Assembly (NCBI GenBank): GCA_004556165.1
Contig: SFIR01000004.1
Span: 9,338 to 73,337 of the forward strand
Direction: 5' to 3'
Source of the DNA: Clostridiales bacterium
GTDB taxonomy: Bacteria; Bacillota; Clostridia; Christensenellales; CAG-138
DNA length: 64,000 bases
Part shown: piece after piece, positions 1 to 8,607 of the stretch
Layout of the letters: each line of letters opens with the position of its first letter
Position numbering within the stretch: the stretch's first letter is position 1
Translations under genes and position numbers: made by a program
The notes under the pieces: model-generated
Told to the model about the DNA's origin: nothing
Databases searched by the model: none
What the model saw: only the letters and a program-made list of their open reading frames with translations

Positions 1-821
1 TGTAAGGGGCTTGTTAGGTAGTACATAGCCGCAAGCAAATCAGAATTTTTCATTATTGTTTGCCCAACTGAATATTCAACCCGTCCCCAAAGACAGATGT
101 TTCTATATTTATTGGCATAATCAGAAATAAAATCTTGAAGCACTCCAAATCCGGCAATATTCAGCAGCACACTGTTGTTCTTCGCCACGGCATTCAGCAA
201 GTTTTCTAAACCCCGGTCTCTGTCAAACACCCCAACATAGCTAATTATTAAGCTGTATTTTTCGCGTTGTTCCTTTATTTTAGCTTCTGTTCCGGCATCA
301 AAATCAGTATTCTTTGCAGGAATATTTGGCAAAACCATAATATTCTCATTATTTGCTTTAGCTTGAGCCTTACGTTCTTCTTCGCAAAGAATAACCGCAT
401 CAGATCGCTTGTAGGCCCAATTTTGAAGGTTTTCAACCATTTTGTACACCAGCCCCTTGCCTGTCAAAGAACTGATCCAGTCAAAAATATCCCAAACGAC
501 TTTCTTTTTATAGCGTTTGCCTGTCAACAGCGCAGGAATGATTGCATCAATATCGCACGCATGGATCAAGGTGCAATCCTTTTTGAAAATTCTGATTTGT
601 TTTGAGACAAACCTCATCCAGCCAAGCTTTTTAGGGATGTTAGCTATGCGTTTTCCATACTCCGCACTTTTTTCATATAATGTGTATTTTTCATTAGGCT
701 GAGCCGATCCGTTCCTATTCCATGCAATTACATGATAATCGATTTCATGCTCGTCAAAATACTGCAAATAATGCTTGACTCTTGGTTCAAAGCATTCATT
801 ATCTCGGATAAATAGGATCAT
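1..821 (-). CDS. Glycosyltransferase, GT4-like (3' end cut by window edge)
   Basis: The minus strand is open from an ATG at 821 to the window edge, about 273 codons without a stop. The product starts MILFIRDNECF and contains an IAGFG stretch near the visible end, as found at the nucleotide-sugar site of GT-B fold glycosyltransferases. The ATG has a GAGAGGAG ribosome site about 10 bases upstream. It would transfer a sugar from a nucleotide donor at the cytoplasmic membrane during surface-polysaccharide assembly; the sugar cannot be told. It is the most distal visible gene of the minus-strand operon that starts near 4.76 kb. The C-terminus lies outside the window, so family assignment is by fold-level motifs only. 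Confidence 0.75.
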   Translation of the reverse strand, partial: MILFIRDNECFEPRVKHYLQYFDEHEIDYHVIAWNRNGSAQPNEKYTLYEKSAEYGKRIANIPKKLGWMRFVSKQIRIFKKDCTLIHACDIDAIIPALLTGKRYKKKVVWDIFDWISSLTGKGLVYKMVENLQNWAYKRSDAVILCEEERKAQAKANNENIMVLPNIPAKNTDFDAGTEAKIKEQREKYSLIISYVGVFDRDRGLENLLNAVAKNNSVLLNIAGFGVLQDFISDYANKYRNICLWGRVEYSVGQTIMKNSDLLAAMYYLTSPL

Positions 822-841
822 ATTGCTATTCTCCTCTCAGC

Positions 842-2605
842 TTAATCGGTACACCTAACTAAATCGCTATGCATAAGCGGCAAAGTCACATCATATTTTA
901 CAGTTTCAGCATTATCCTGCTCAACTGCAAAACCAATGCTCTCAAATGTTTTGCGCAGAAGCACATTTTTCTTTGTCTTATGCACAGTCAATGTCCCTTT
1001 TTCGCAGCATGTGTCGTTGAGAACATGAGTGAATAATGCACTTTCAACATATTTACCTGCAACGCGGCAGCTCATGGCAAACTCGGTAAAGCACAGTTCG
1101 CAGTTATCTTTTCTGTACTGCATGAATCCGACAATGCCATATGAGCCAAAATCGTCCCTGCAGGAGAATGCTATGCTCGTTTGACCTATTTTTGAGAGGA
1201 GCGCATCAAATTCATTCCTTGTATACCTCCTCCCGGACATATTGAGCTGATTGGTACGGTTGACAAGCTCAAAGCAGCGAGTGATATCGGCTTCCGTTTG
1301 AGGTGCAAAAACCTTTATCCTCAGATTGCATTTTCTCAGGAAACTTACGGTATCATCATTTCCACTTGCCATAAGCGCATTTCTTTTCTCTTCCGCGCGG
1401 TACATCTCCCTGCGGTGACGGCTCTCATCGGTCACAATAACATCAAACTCCGGCAATTCGGTAAGCTTCTCCACCTCAAGCGCATCATATGTTCGCACCT
1501 CGGGAAGTGCGGAATGAACCTGCTCACGCTCGAAGACAGAATCATCAATAAACGCCATAGCGTCCACACCGATATTGAGGTTTGCTGCGATATTTTTTAT
1601 TGAAGCGCTCTTAGCATTCCAGTGTATCTCAGGATATAGGAAGTACTCCGATATACCGAGTTTTTCAAGCTGTTCCATTGCAGGAGCGAAATCATTTTTA
1701 CTCGCAATGGATTGAATGATGCCTCTTTCATCGAGCTTTTTAATCGTCTCCAAAACTCCGGCCTTCAGTTCAAGGCTTTCATTATCCTCAGTCTCGATCA
1801 GAATACCGTTCCAAAGGGTATTGTCAAGATCCCAAACGAGACATTTAACCTTTTCCGCAGGAGCATCCTTTTCAACAAATCCACCCTGAACAAAATCGCA
1901 CCAGAGGATGTCGAGCTCGGCTTCAATGTCGTTCTCCGGATATAGCTTCACGAGATATCCCGGTGTGCTGCAGCAGGGCAGAAGCTTATCACCCGGAATA
2001 ATCGTAAGATTCTCTCCCTGAGAAATAGGTATTGCTTGACGGAAAAGTGGCGTATGGCCGTCAAACACTTCCATTATCAGATTAAAGCTTTCCCTTCCGT
2101 AGGAATAACCGTGGAAAACAAAAGCATCCGGTTTCGGAGTATCGGCGGCAAGCCTGCGCAATCTTCTTCTTCTCAGATACTCGATAGTGCGAATATACTG
2201 CCATCTCAGTCCGGTCGGAAGTTTGGAATTTACGGCAGAGCGCAGCCTTTTGCCGAGTTTTTCGTTCTTTGCGGTGAGTTTATTGTATTCTTCAGGACTG
2301 AGCATACCCGGATATATGATTGTCATCATATTCGCCCATTTTCTGAATTTCAGCCTTGCGCCTTGACCGCAGCAAGCGGAAGCCTTTTCAAAGGTCCGGA
2401 TACCATTATCGAAGCGCATGCATCTTCCGTCACGTCGTGCAGCATAATGAGCACAGTTACCGAAGCAAACCGGAGCCGAGCACTCAAGGCAATGCTCCTC
2501 CCACATAGTCGGCCTAACTTTTTCGACATTGAAATGATCGGAGATCTTCTGTTTCAGCTCCGCATGTTGGTATTCTCTATTGTCCGAATAGTAAAACTGA
2601 TACAT
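842..2605 (-). CDS. FkbH-like HAD-IIIC protein with cysteine-rich N-terminus
   Basis: This 587-residue protein has a HAD nucleophile motif, VWDLDNTLWNG, at residues 257-267, a SKND motif and a FIDDS acidic motif, followed by a GNAT-like C-terminal part (about 420-587). That order is typical of FkbH/HAD-IIIC proteins, which in polyketide pathways load glyceryl groups onto carrier proteins. The first 250 residues are different: cysteines at 39, 42, 47, 51, 62, 78, 79, 211 and 212 suggest a metal site, and residues 160-240 look beta-rich. The ATG lies 2 bases past the stop of the deacetylase gene, so translation is probably coupled. I infer a role in decorating a surface polysaccharide or lipid; the acceptor is unknown. 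Confidence 0.75.
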   Translation of the reverse strand: MYQFYYSDNREYQHAELKQKISDHFNVEKVRPTMWEEHCLECSAPVCFGNCAHYAARRDGRCMRFDNGIRTFEKASACCGQGARLKFRKWANMMTIIYPGMLSPEEYNKLTAKNEKLGKRLRSAVNSKLPTGLRWQYIRTIEYLRRRRLRRLAADTPKPDAFVFHGYSYGRESFNLIMEVFDGHTPLFRQAIPISQGENLTIIPGDKLLPCCSTPGYLVKLYPENDIEAELDILWCDFVQGGFVEKDAPAEKVKCLVWDLDNTLWNGILIETEDNESLELKAGVLETIKKLDERGIIQSIASKNDFAPAMEQLEKLGISEYFLYPEIHWNAKSASIKNIAANLNIGVDAMAFIDDSVFEREQVHSALPEVRTYDALEVEKLTELPEFDVIVTDESRHRREMYRAEEKRNALMASGNDDTVSFLRKCNLRIKVFAPQTEADITRCFELVNRTNQLNMSGRRYTRNEFDALLSKIGQTSIAFSCRDDFGSYGIVGFMQYRKDNCELCFTEFAMSCRVAGKYVESALFTHVLNDTCCEKGTLTVHKTKKNVLLRKTFESIGFAVEQDNAETVKYDVTLPLMHSDLVRCTD

Positions 2606-2607
2606 AT

Positions 2608-3576
2608 TTATTTCTCACTCAGCACTTCCTGCGCTGCTTCCTCCATATTCAATGATCTCATTCCGTAGTTCTTTTTGAGTTCATCATAGTAGGAGAATAT
2701 CTCCTCAAGCTGCTTTAAGTGCCATTCCGTTCGTACTCCGATATTGTGCGGATGCCACCAAAGGTGGAAAGTCAGGCCCTTTTTCGCTGCATGCAGCATT
2801 TGCTTTTTGATGCGGTGCACTTTTAGCGGTTCCAAAAATGCAAGAGGTTTGAAATACGGTTTGTACATCCTTGAACCGACCAAATTAACGATACCATCCT
2901 CATTTTTAGGGATATAGCCTCCCTGACCTGTGAGGGGAAGATAGACATCCATCAGCCTGAGCAGCCTCATGAGCGGCGTTACCTTGATCTTCTCATGAAT
3001 CCAATCATTTTCCTCATCACGGTAGGAAGTAAAATGAAGCCTTCTCAGCACTTCGGTCGCTTCATCCGTGCTCTGATTGCGTGGAAGTACCGCTGACCTT
3101 AGTTCGTATCCGTGCAATTCTGCTATTGCCTTTGCTGAAAGCATGTCCGCTTCAAACTGAGAAGCCGTCTGCCCGCTCTCACGGCAATAGTAATGGGAGA
3201 AAGTATGACTTGCTATCTCCTGACCTTCGCATGCTGCGATTTCGTCAATAAGCTTTGGTGCAAAATAGCATGGAGCTTTTTCTTCGCTTTCACCGCAGTT
3301 CATAAGTTCAGCATAAGGGGAAAGCTTTATATCATCGTAGCTCGGTTTCAGCTTGTCCGAAGGTATGAAAGGGATAAGCTCTTTGCAGCCGTCCGCAAAC
3401 TGGAAGCCTACCGTTGCCCATGTGGCATGGATTCCGTGCTTTTCGAACAAATCAAGAAGCAAGGGTATAGCTTTGCGGCCACCGAGTACATTTTCGGAAT
3501 ATTCATCAAGGGTATGACGATCCCGCATACCCCAAAACAGTTCAAAATCCAGTGATACTATGAGTGTTCCGTTCAT
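2608..3576 (-). CDS. Polysaccharide deacetylase family protein (NodB fold)
   Basis: The N-terminus MNGTLIVSLDFELFWG carries the Asp/Glu variant of the first NodB motif, and ASHTFSHYY supplies the two metal-binding histidines (HxxxH). The family removes N-acetyl groups from sugars using a divalent metal. The open frame extends 19 codons further upstream, into the EpsG gene, but the ATG at 3576 has a GAAGGAAG ribosome site and leaves a 14-base gap, so it is the better start (322 residues). No signal peptide is evident, so it may act on a cytoplasmic or membrane-bound intermediate. It sits between the EpsG-like and FkbH-like genes in one operon. Confidence 0.8.
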   Translation of the reverse strand: MNGTLIVSLDFELFWGMRDRHTLDEYSENVLGGRKAIPLLLDLFEKHGIHATWATVGFQFADGCKELIPFIPSDKLKPSYDDIKLSPYAELMNCGESEEKAPCYFAPKLIDEIAACEGQEIASHTFSHYYCRESGQTASQFEADMLSAKAIAELHGYELRSAVLPRNQSTDEATEVLRRLHFTSYRDEENDWIHEKIKVTPLMRLLRLMDVYLPLTGQGGYIPKNEDGIVNLVGSRMYKPYFKPLAFLEPLKVHRIKKQMLHAAKKGLTFHLWWHPHNIGVRTEWHLKQLEEIFSYYDELKKNYGMRSLNMEEAAQEVLSEK

Positions 3577-3590
3577 TTTTACTTCCTTCG

Positions 3591-4682
3591 CTATATGAGT
3601 TTCATTGCATAGCAGTAGAAACCCGTATAGCATACTATCAATAGCAGTTTAAGAAGCTGTGAAGTGCTTCTTGCGAATACATTCTCTATTTCCCACGGCA
3701 GCAGGATGCAGTTTGAATAGAGGCTGACATATATCGGGAGTCTTCCTATGAATATGCCCGATGTCACCATTGAAACGAAATAGATGCCGACAGTTATCAG
3801 GGAAGCATTTGTCGCCATGGTGATAACCGGGTCATCATCGGCAATAATGCGCTTTCTGCCGATGAATGCCAATATCGCGGGAACCGAGTATACAAGCACG
3901 CGCAGGAAATTCGTACCGTCATCATTCCACGACTGCCAGTCGCTGACGACATTCTGATACTGAGTATCGCTGAGCATATCATCCAGGATATTCGTAAACT
4001 TATCTACAAAGAAAACCGCTGCAACGCTCAAAACTATGAACAGTATTGTTTTGCCATTCCATGCCTTACCCTGGACAATGAAAGCGATAGGTATCATAAT
4101 CAAAGCAGTTTGGTGGAACAGCGATGCAAACAGCACTAAGATTATGTATGGTATGTACCTCTTTTCAAGCAGCCATTTGGTTCCTGCAAGTGTGATAACA
4201 ACTGCAAGAAACTGCCGGATTCCGTTGAACATCCATCCGGTATAATCAGTCGCAGCCACAAAAAGAAATACTGACAGCCAGTAATCGGATGAATACTTTC
4301 TGAAAACCAATGCGAGGATCAAGCCCTGAATAGCAGCGATTATCAGCAGGTAGACACGGTAATTATCTGTTATCAGTATCTTGATAAGGCAGGAAAAGAC
4401 TGCAAAGCCCTTGTCCTTAGTGACGGTTTCAAGATAAGCAGGAAGCTCTGAAAAGGTATCCGGTCGCTCTATGAACGCGGTGACATATGCTCCTGTATCC
4501 GAAAACCACCTGTCTCTGAACCCAGCCCATAGTATTATCGGTATCATCAGCGCCAATGCCGAAGATACCGACCATCGCTCCTCACGACGACCGAGAACCA
4601 TGACCGTTTGTTTCTTTGCAACGGCTTTGATTATGTAGCCCCCGACGAGTACCCAAAGCAACTGAAGCAGGTATTCCGACAT
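3591..4682 (-). CDS. EpsG-like polysaccharide polymerase/export membrane protein
   Basis: The 363-residue product is hydrophobic throughout, with roughly ten membrane segments. It contains the hallmark FRDRWFSDTGAY stretch near residue 55, which matches the EpsG family of exopolysaccharide membrane proteins (probable Wzy-like polymerases). It is the first gene of the surface-polysaccharide operon, with an AAAGGAGAG ribosome site and a good promoter just upstream (4735-4763). By context it polymerises or handles the repeat unit built by the glycosyltransferases. The family is clear; the substrate is not. Confidence 0.8.
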   Translation of the reverse strand: MSEYLLQLLWVLVGGYIIKAVAKKQTVMVLGRREERWSVSSALALMIPIILWAGFRDRWFSDTGAYVTAFIERPDTFSELPAYLETVTKDKGFAVFSCLIKILITDNYRVYLLIIAAIQGLILALVFRKYSSDYWLSVFLFVAATDYTGWMFNGIRQFLAVVITLAGTKWLLEKRYIPYIILVLFASLFHQTALIMIPIAFIVQGKAWNGKTILFIVLSVAAVFFVDKFTNILDDMLSDTQYQNVVSDWQSWNDDGTNFLRVLVYSVPAILAFIGRKRIIADDDPVITMATNASLITVGIYFVSMVTSGIFIGRLPIYVSLYSNCILLPWEIENVFARSTSQLLKLLLIVCYTGFYCYAMKLI

Positions 4683-4734
4683 TACTTGGGCTCTCCTTTC
4701 GGGCGGGATTTTGTGTGCATACTATCACAAGTTT

Positions 4735-4763
4735 ATTCTACTATCAATGTATCAATATGTCAA
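4735..4763 (-). promoter_or_regulatory. Sigma-A type promoter of the polysaccharide operon
   Basis: Reading the minus strand, TTGACA (4763-4758) is followed after 17 bases by TAGAAT (4740-4735). This is close to consensus and lies about 50 bases before the EpsG-like start codon, so it should drive the whole minus-strand polysaccharide operon. Confidence 0.75.
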
Positions 4764-4801
4764 GGGTTATATCAGATTCGATATTTTGGAAATTTTTCGA
4801 T

Positions 4802-4838
4802 AAAAAAATCCCGACGGGCTGCTGATTCCCGACGGGAT
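4802..4838 (-). terminator. Intrinsic terminator of the sodium-pump operon
   Basis: On the minus strand an 11-bp stem with one mismatch (arms 4838-4828 and 4818-4808) is followed by a run of seven T. It lies 16 bases past the oadA stop and separates this operon from the polysaccharide promoter. Confidence 0.85.
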
Positions 4839-4853
4839 GATGCAGATATTCGG

Positions 4854-6332
4854 TTATAGAGGCATACCCTCGGTGAGATCCTCGACATAGATCGTCCTGA
4901 CCTCATTCGAGGCTGCCTTGGGCGATTCGTTGCTAACGGGAGCAGCGGGCGCGGCCTCGGAAGCGACAGATACGGTCTTTTCCGCATTCTCTTCGGCTCT
5001 GCGCTGTTCAAAGAACTTCTTTGCAACCTGGGGGAAGAGCGCATAGCTGAGTACATCCTCTTCCTTCTCGGCAAGATCACCGAGCTCCTTGCGGTAGGTA
5101 TCGAGCTCGGGCTTGAGAAGGTCGGCAGGACGGCAGGTGATGACGGGTTCATCGCCTATCGCCTTTTTGCGGACTTCCTCATTGACTTCGCCGGGAAGAC
5201 GACCGTATTCGCCGCGGAGCAATCCCTTGGATTCCTTTGTGAACATCTTGTAGCGTTCTCCGGAAAGAACATTGAGCACCGCCTGAGAGCCAACAATCTG
5301 GCTTGTCGGAGTGACGAGGGGCGGATAGCCGAAGTCCTTACGAACACGGGGCACTTCCTCAAGAACATCATAGTATTTATCCTCAGCGTTTGCCTGCTTG
5401 AGCTGCGAAATGAGGTTTGAGAGCATGCCGCCGGGAACCTGATAGATGAGGGTATTGGTATCGACGGAGAGCACCTTCGGATCGAGGAAGCCGTCCTTTT
5501 TAAGCCTTGCAGCAACGGGGCGGAAGAGCTTTGCAGCCTCGCTGAGCTTTTCAAGGTCAATCCCAGTATCGTATTCGGTTCCTCGGAGCGTCGCAACGAG
5601 GCTTTCCGTCGCAGGCTGGCTGGTGCCGTTGCCGAGGGGCGAGAGTGCGGTATCGACGATATCGACGCCTGCAAGCGTTGCCATGAGAAGGGTCATATCG
5701 CCCGTACCGGTTGTATTGTGAGTATGCAGATGAATGGGGACATCTATTTCTGCCTTCAGCCTTTTGATGAGATCGTATGCCTGCATGGGCAGGAGCAGAT
5801 TCGCCATATCCTTGATGCAGATGGAATCGGCACCCATCTGTACGAGTTCCTTTGAGAGCTTTACGAAGTAATCCTCGTTATGCACGGGGCTGATCGTATA
5901 GCTGATAGCCGGTTCACAGTGTCCGCCGTATTTCTTGGTGAATTTAATGGCAGCTTCGAGGTTGCGAACATCGTTGAGGGCATCAAAAATCCTTATGACG
6001 TCGATACCGTTCTCTATTGCCTTGCGGCAGAACTGTTCGACAACATCATCTGCATAATGCTTGTAGCCGAGAATATTCTGGCCGCGGAAGAGCATCTGAA
6101 GCCTTGTATGCGGCAGGTGCTTTTTGAGTGTGCGCAGCCTCTCCCAAGGATCCTCATTCAGGAAGCGAAGGCATGAATCGAATGTCGCGCCGCCCCAGCA
6201 CTCGAGGGACCAATAGCCCATGCTGTCGAGCAGCTCACAAGCCGGGAGCATCTCTTCGGTGCGCATACGCGTTGCTGCCTGGGACTGGTGAGCATCGCGA
6301 AGAATTGTATCTGTAATATAGAGTTTACCCAT
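4854..6332 (-). CDS. oadA: Oxaloacetate decarboxylase alpha / pyruvate carboxylase B-type carboxyltransferase
   Basis: This is the carboxyltransferase subunit of a membrane decarboxylase complex, which moves CO2 from the substrate to biotin. The N-terminus TDTILRDAHQSQAATRM, the IKDMANLL lysine motif and the HLHTHNTTG metal-binding histidines are those of OadA/PycB. At 492 residues it lacks the C-terminal biotin domain of longer OadA proteins; that domain is encoded separately at 7567-7923. The tail is Ala/Pro/Ser-rich, like a linker. An AAGGAGG site precedes the ATG. The substrate could be oxaloacetate or another 2-oxo or acyl-CoA acid; oxaloacetate fits the alpha-subunit type best. Confidence 0.88.
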   Translation of the reverse strand: MGKLYITDTILRDAHQSQAATRMRTEEMLPACELLDSMGYWSLECWGGATFDSCLRFLNEDPWERLRTLKKHLPHTRLQMLFRGQNILGYKHYADDVVEQFCRKAIENGIDVIRIFDALNDVRNLEAAIKFTKKYGGHCEPAISYTISPVHNEDYFVKLSKELVQMGADSICIKDMANLLLPMQAYDLIKRLKAEIDVPIHLHTHNTTGTGDMTLLMATLAGVDIVDTALSPLGNGTSQPATESLVATLRGTEYDTGIDLEKLSEAAKLFRPVAARLKKDGFLDPKVLSVDTNTLIYQVPGGMLSNLISQLKQANAEDKYYDVLEEVPRVRKDFGYPPLVTPTSQIVGSQAVLNVLSGERYKMFTKESKGLLRGEYGRLPGEVNEEVRKKAIGDEPVITCRPADLLKPELDTYRKELGDLAEKEEDVLSYALFPQVAKKFFEQRRAEENAEKTVSVASEAAPAAPVSNESPKAASNEVRTIYVEDLTEGMPL

Positions 6333-6366
6333 AAAAAACCTCCTTATTGGAATGCTGCCGCGGATA

Positions 6367-7560
6367 CTATGCTGCCGGGATCATTGAGAGGAATACGCCT
6401 GCAGCTATTGCGGAACCGATAACGCCTGCAACATTGGGACCCATCGCGTGCATGAGCAGGAAATTGCCGGGATTCTCCTTCTGGCCGACGACCTGCGAAA
6501 CACGGGCTGCCATGGGAACTGCGGATACGCCGGCAGAACCGATGAGCGGATTGATCTTGCCGTGTGAAAGCCAGTTCATGAGCTTTGCAAGGAGCAAGCC
6601 GCCGACAGTGCCTATGATGAATGCGAAGATACCCATGCAGAGGATACCTATCGTCCTGAAGTTCAGGAGAGCTTCAGCGGTTGCAGTTGCGCCGACGCTG
6701 ATGCCGAGGAAAATAGTGACGATATTGCAGAGCTCATTCTGCGCGGTCTTGGAAAGCCTTTCGGTAACGCCGCTTTCGCGGAGGAGGTTGCCGAGCATCA
6801 GCATACCAACGAGCGCTGCGGCGGAGGGAACGAGCAGAGCAACGAATATGGTAACTACGATCGGGAATACGATGCGCTCGGTCTTGCTGACGGGACGGAG
6901 CTGCTGCATGACGATTGAGCGCTCCTTCCTTGTGGTCAAAAGCATCATGAACGGACGCTGGATGACCGGGATTAGTGCCATATAGGAATATGCGGCGATT
7001 GCAATAGGTCCGAGGTTTTCCGGAGAAAGCTTGGATGTGACGTAAATAGCCGTCGGGCCGTCGGCGCCGCCGATAATGCCGATGGAGGCAGCGAGCTGAT
7101 CGGTGAAACCGAAGATATACTTTGCGCCGATGAAAGCAACGAAGATGCCGAGCTGCGCAGCTGCGCCGAGGAGCAGGCTCTTGGGATTTGCAATCAGGGG
7201 ACCGAAATCCGTCATCGCGCCGACGCCGAGGAAGATGAGCGAAGGATAGATGCCGAGCTTAACGCCGAGATACAGGTAGTCGATAAGTCCGCCCTGAGAA
7301 AGCAGCATGCTCCAATCAATATGACCCTCGGCAAAGATCGCCCTATTATACAAACCTGCGCCGGGAAGGTTTGTGAGGAGCATTCCGAATGCAATCGGCA
7401 TAAGGAGCAGCGGCTCGAATTTTTTAACTATTGCAAGGTACAGAAGTACACAGGCAAGCGCAATCATCACAAGGCATTTCCACGAACCGGGTGTTGTGAA
7501 GAAAGCATAGAAGCCCGTTTCCTCCCAGAAACCCAATAGAGATGTAAGGATATCATTCAT
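6367..7560 (-). CDS. oadB: Sodium-translocating decarboxylase, beta subunit
   Basis: The 397-residue membrane protein carries GGADGPTAIYVTSKL, the conserved aspartate segment that binds sodium in the OadB/GcdB/MmdB family, plus a later IGSAGVSAVPMAARV segment. It decarboxylates carboxybiotin in the membrane and couples this to sodium export. About ten membrane segments are visible. It lies between the biotin carrier gene (6 bases away) and oadA (34 bases), in the usual operon arrangement. Confidence 0.92.
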   Translation of the reverse strand: MNDILTSLLGFWEETGFYAFFTTPGSWKCLVMIALACVLLYLAIVKKFEPLLLMPIAFGMLLTNLPGAGLYNRAIFAEGHIDWSMLLSQGGLIDYLYLGVKLGIYPSLIFLGVGAMTDFGPLIANPKSLLLGAAAQLGIFVAFIGAKYIFGFTDQLAASIGIIGGADGPTAIYVTSKLSPENLGPIAIAAYSYMALIPVIQRPFMMLLTTRKERSIVMQQLRPVSKTERIVFPIVVTIFVALLVPSAAALVGMLMLGNLLRESGVTERLSKTAQNELCNIVTIFLGISVGATATAEALLNFRTIGILCMGIFAFIIGTVGGLLLAKLMNWLSHGKINPLIGSAGVSAVPMAARVSQVVGQKENPGNFLLMHAMGPNVAGVIGSAIAAGVFLSMIPAA

Positions 7561-7566
7561 AGCGCA

Positions 7567-7923
7567 TTATACATACTCAATGAGAACATCTCCGGAATTG
7601 ACGGAAGCACCCTTCTGAACCTTGACGGAAGCGATCCTGCAATCCACAGGCGCCATGATCTCATTTTCCATCTTCATGGCCTCGAGCACGATAAGCACCT
7701 GACCGCTCTTGACGGTATCACCGCTATTGACATTGACGGAAAGAATGGTGCCGGGCATGGGTGCGGTTATGGGCTTGCTGCCTGCAGCGGGTGCAGTGGG
7801 TGCTTTTTGGGCAGCAGGTGCAGCAGGTGCTTTAGGGGCAGCAGGAGCCGCACTGTTTCCGGTCACTTCCTCAACCTCGACCTCGTAGCCGATGCCGTTG
7901 ACATTAACGATGAATTTACGCAT
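7567..7923 (-). CDS. Biotin carrier subunit of the sodium pump
   Basis: The 118-residue product ends in a biotinyl domain with the VLEAMKMENEI motif, whose central lysine carries biotin. An Ala/Pro/Lys-rich linker (about residues 20-45) joins it to a short N-terminal strand region. The ATG at 7923 has a perfect AGGAGG site, while the open frame 19 codons further upstream has none, so the short form is chosen. It shuttles carboxybiotin between the carboxyltransferase (oadA) and the membrane subunit (oadB). Equivalent proteins are GcdC and MmdC. Confidence 0.9.
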   Translation of the reverse strand: MRKFIVNVNGIGYEVEVEEVTGNSAAPAAPKAPAAPAAQKAPTAPAAGSKPITAPMPGTILSVNVNSGDTVKSGQVLIVLEAMKMENEIMAPVDCRIASVKVQKGASVNSGDVLIEYV

Positions 7924-7986
7924 ATGATACCTCCTGAAAATTGAAGTTTTCAAAATTAAAGCTCCTATCGGAGCAAACAAACAGAA

Positions 7987-8412
7987 TTATACCCTCTTGA
8001 TAGAGGTGATTTTGAAGGAATCCGATTTCATTCCCGAGGTCTCGGCTATGGCTGCGGCAATAGCAGCGATCTTGCGCTGCCTCTCATCTCCGCTTTCACT
8101 CGCATCCGCCGCGCCGATACGCTTAATAGACTTGATTCTTATATTATCAAGCCCTGTCATTTCACCGATAGCGGCAGAAATGGCTGTAATGAGCCTGCGG
8201 CGTTCCTCATCGGACATGCCGGGATTAGCAGGAGCATTCTTCTCGGGAATATCAGAAGCGGGATTAGCGACATTCGCCTTTTTCTCCTTCTTGGCAAACC
8301 CCGAACAGATAAGCGCCATGAGCTTGACAATGAAAACAAGGCTGACCAGTCCTACAAATACGACAACAATACCTACCAAAAGAACAATCAAAGGATATAA
8401 TTTATCGTCCAC
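7987..8412 (-). CDS. OadG-like gamma subunit with duplicated C-terminal motif
   Basis: This protein starts with GTG preceded by GGAAGG. One membrane helix (residues 5-35) is followed by a charged linker and two copies of a motif of the form (I/A)AA-I-E-(T/S)G---IKSIKR, at about residues 70-100 and 110-141. OadG-type subunits anchor and stabilise the decarboxylase complex and usually carry one such C-terminal motif. It is the first gene of the operon and its RIKSIKR and KITSIKRV endings are clear. The gamma role follows from position and shape; sequence conservation in this family is low. Confidence 0.78.
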   Translation of the reverse strand: MDDKLYPLIVLLVGIVVVFVGLVSLVFIVKLMALICSGFAKKEKKANVANPASDIPEKNAPANPGMSDEERRRLITAISAAIGEMTGLDNIRIKSIKRIGAADASESGDERQRKIAAIAAAIAETSGMKSDSFKITSIKRV

Positions 8413-8568
8413 AACCGTGTCCTTCCCTGCATAAACGCCGATAAAACCGGCAATATGCCATACATTTTAAGGGCATTTGGGTAATCTTCCTTCCTGCCCA
8501 CATTAGTCATTATTCCACGCAATCCTTTTGAATCCTGCATCGAAAGTAATATATTTATTCCAGGTAGA

Positions 8569-8599
8569 TAAAAAACAGAGCCTTGAAAATTCAAAGCTC
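8569..8599 (-). terminator. Intrinsic terminator after rluB
   Basis: On the minus strand a 10-bp stem with one mismatch (arms 8599-8590 and 8587-8578) has a 2-base gap and is followed by a T-rich run. It lies just past the rluB stop. The rest of 8413-8607 shows no convincing gene; a 68-codon frame there overlaps the oadG-like start and lacks support. Confidence 0.75.
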
Positions 8600-8607
8600 C
8601 GTAAGGG

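Noticed and set aside
8388..8594. 68-codon minus-strand frame before the oadG-like gene
   Set aside because: It overlaps the oadG-like start in another frame and has no clear ribosome site or conserved look.
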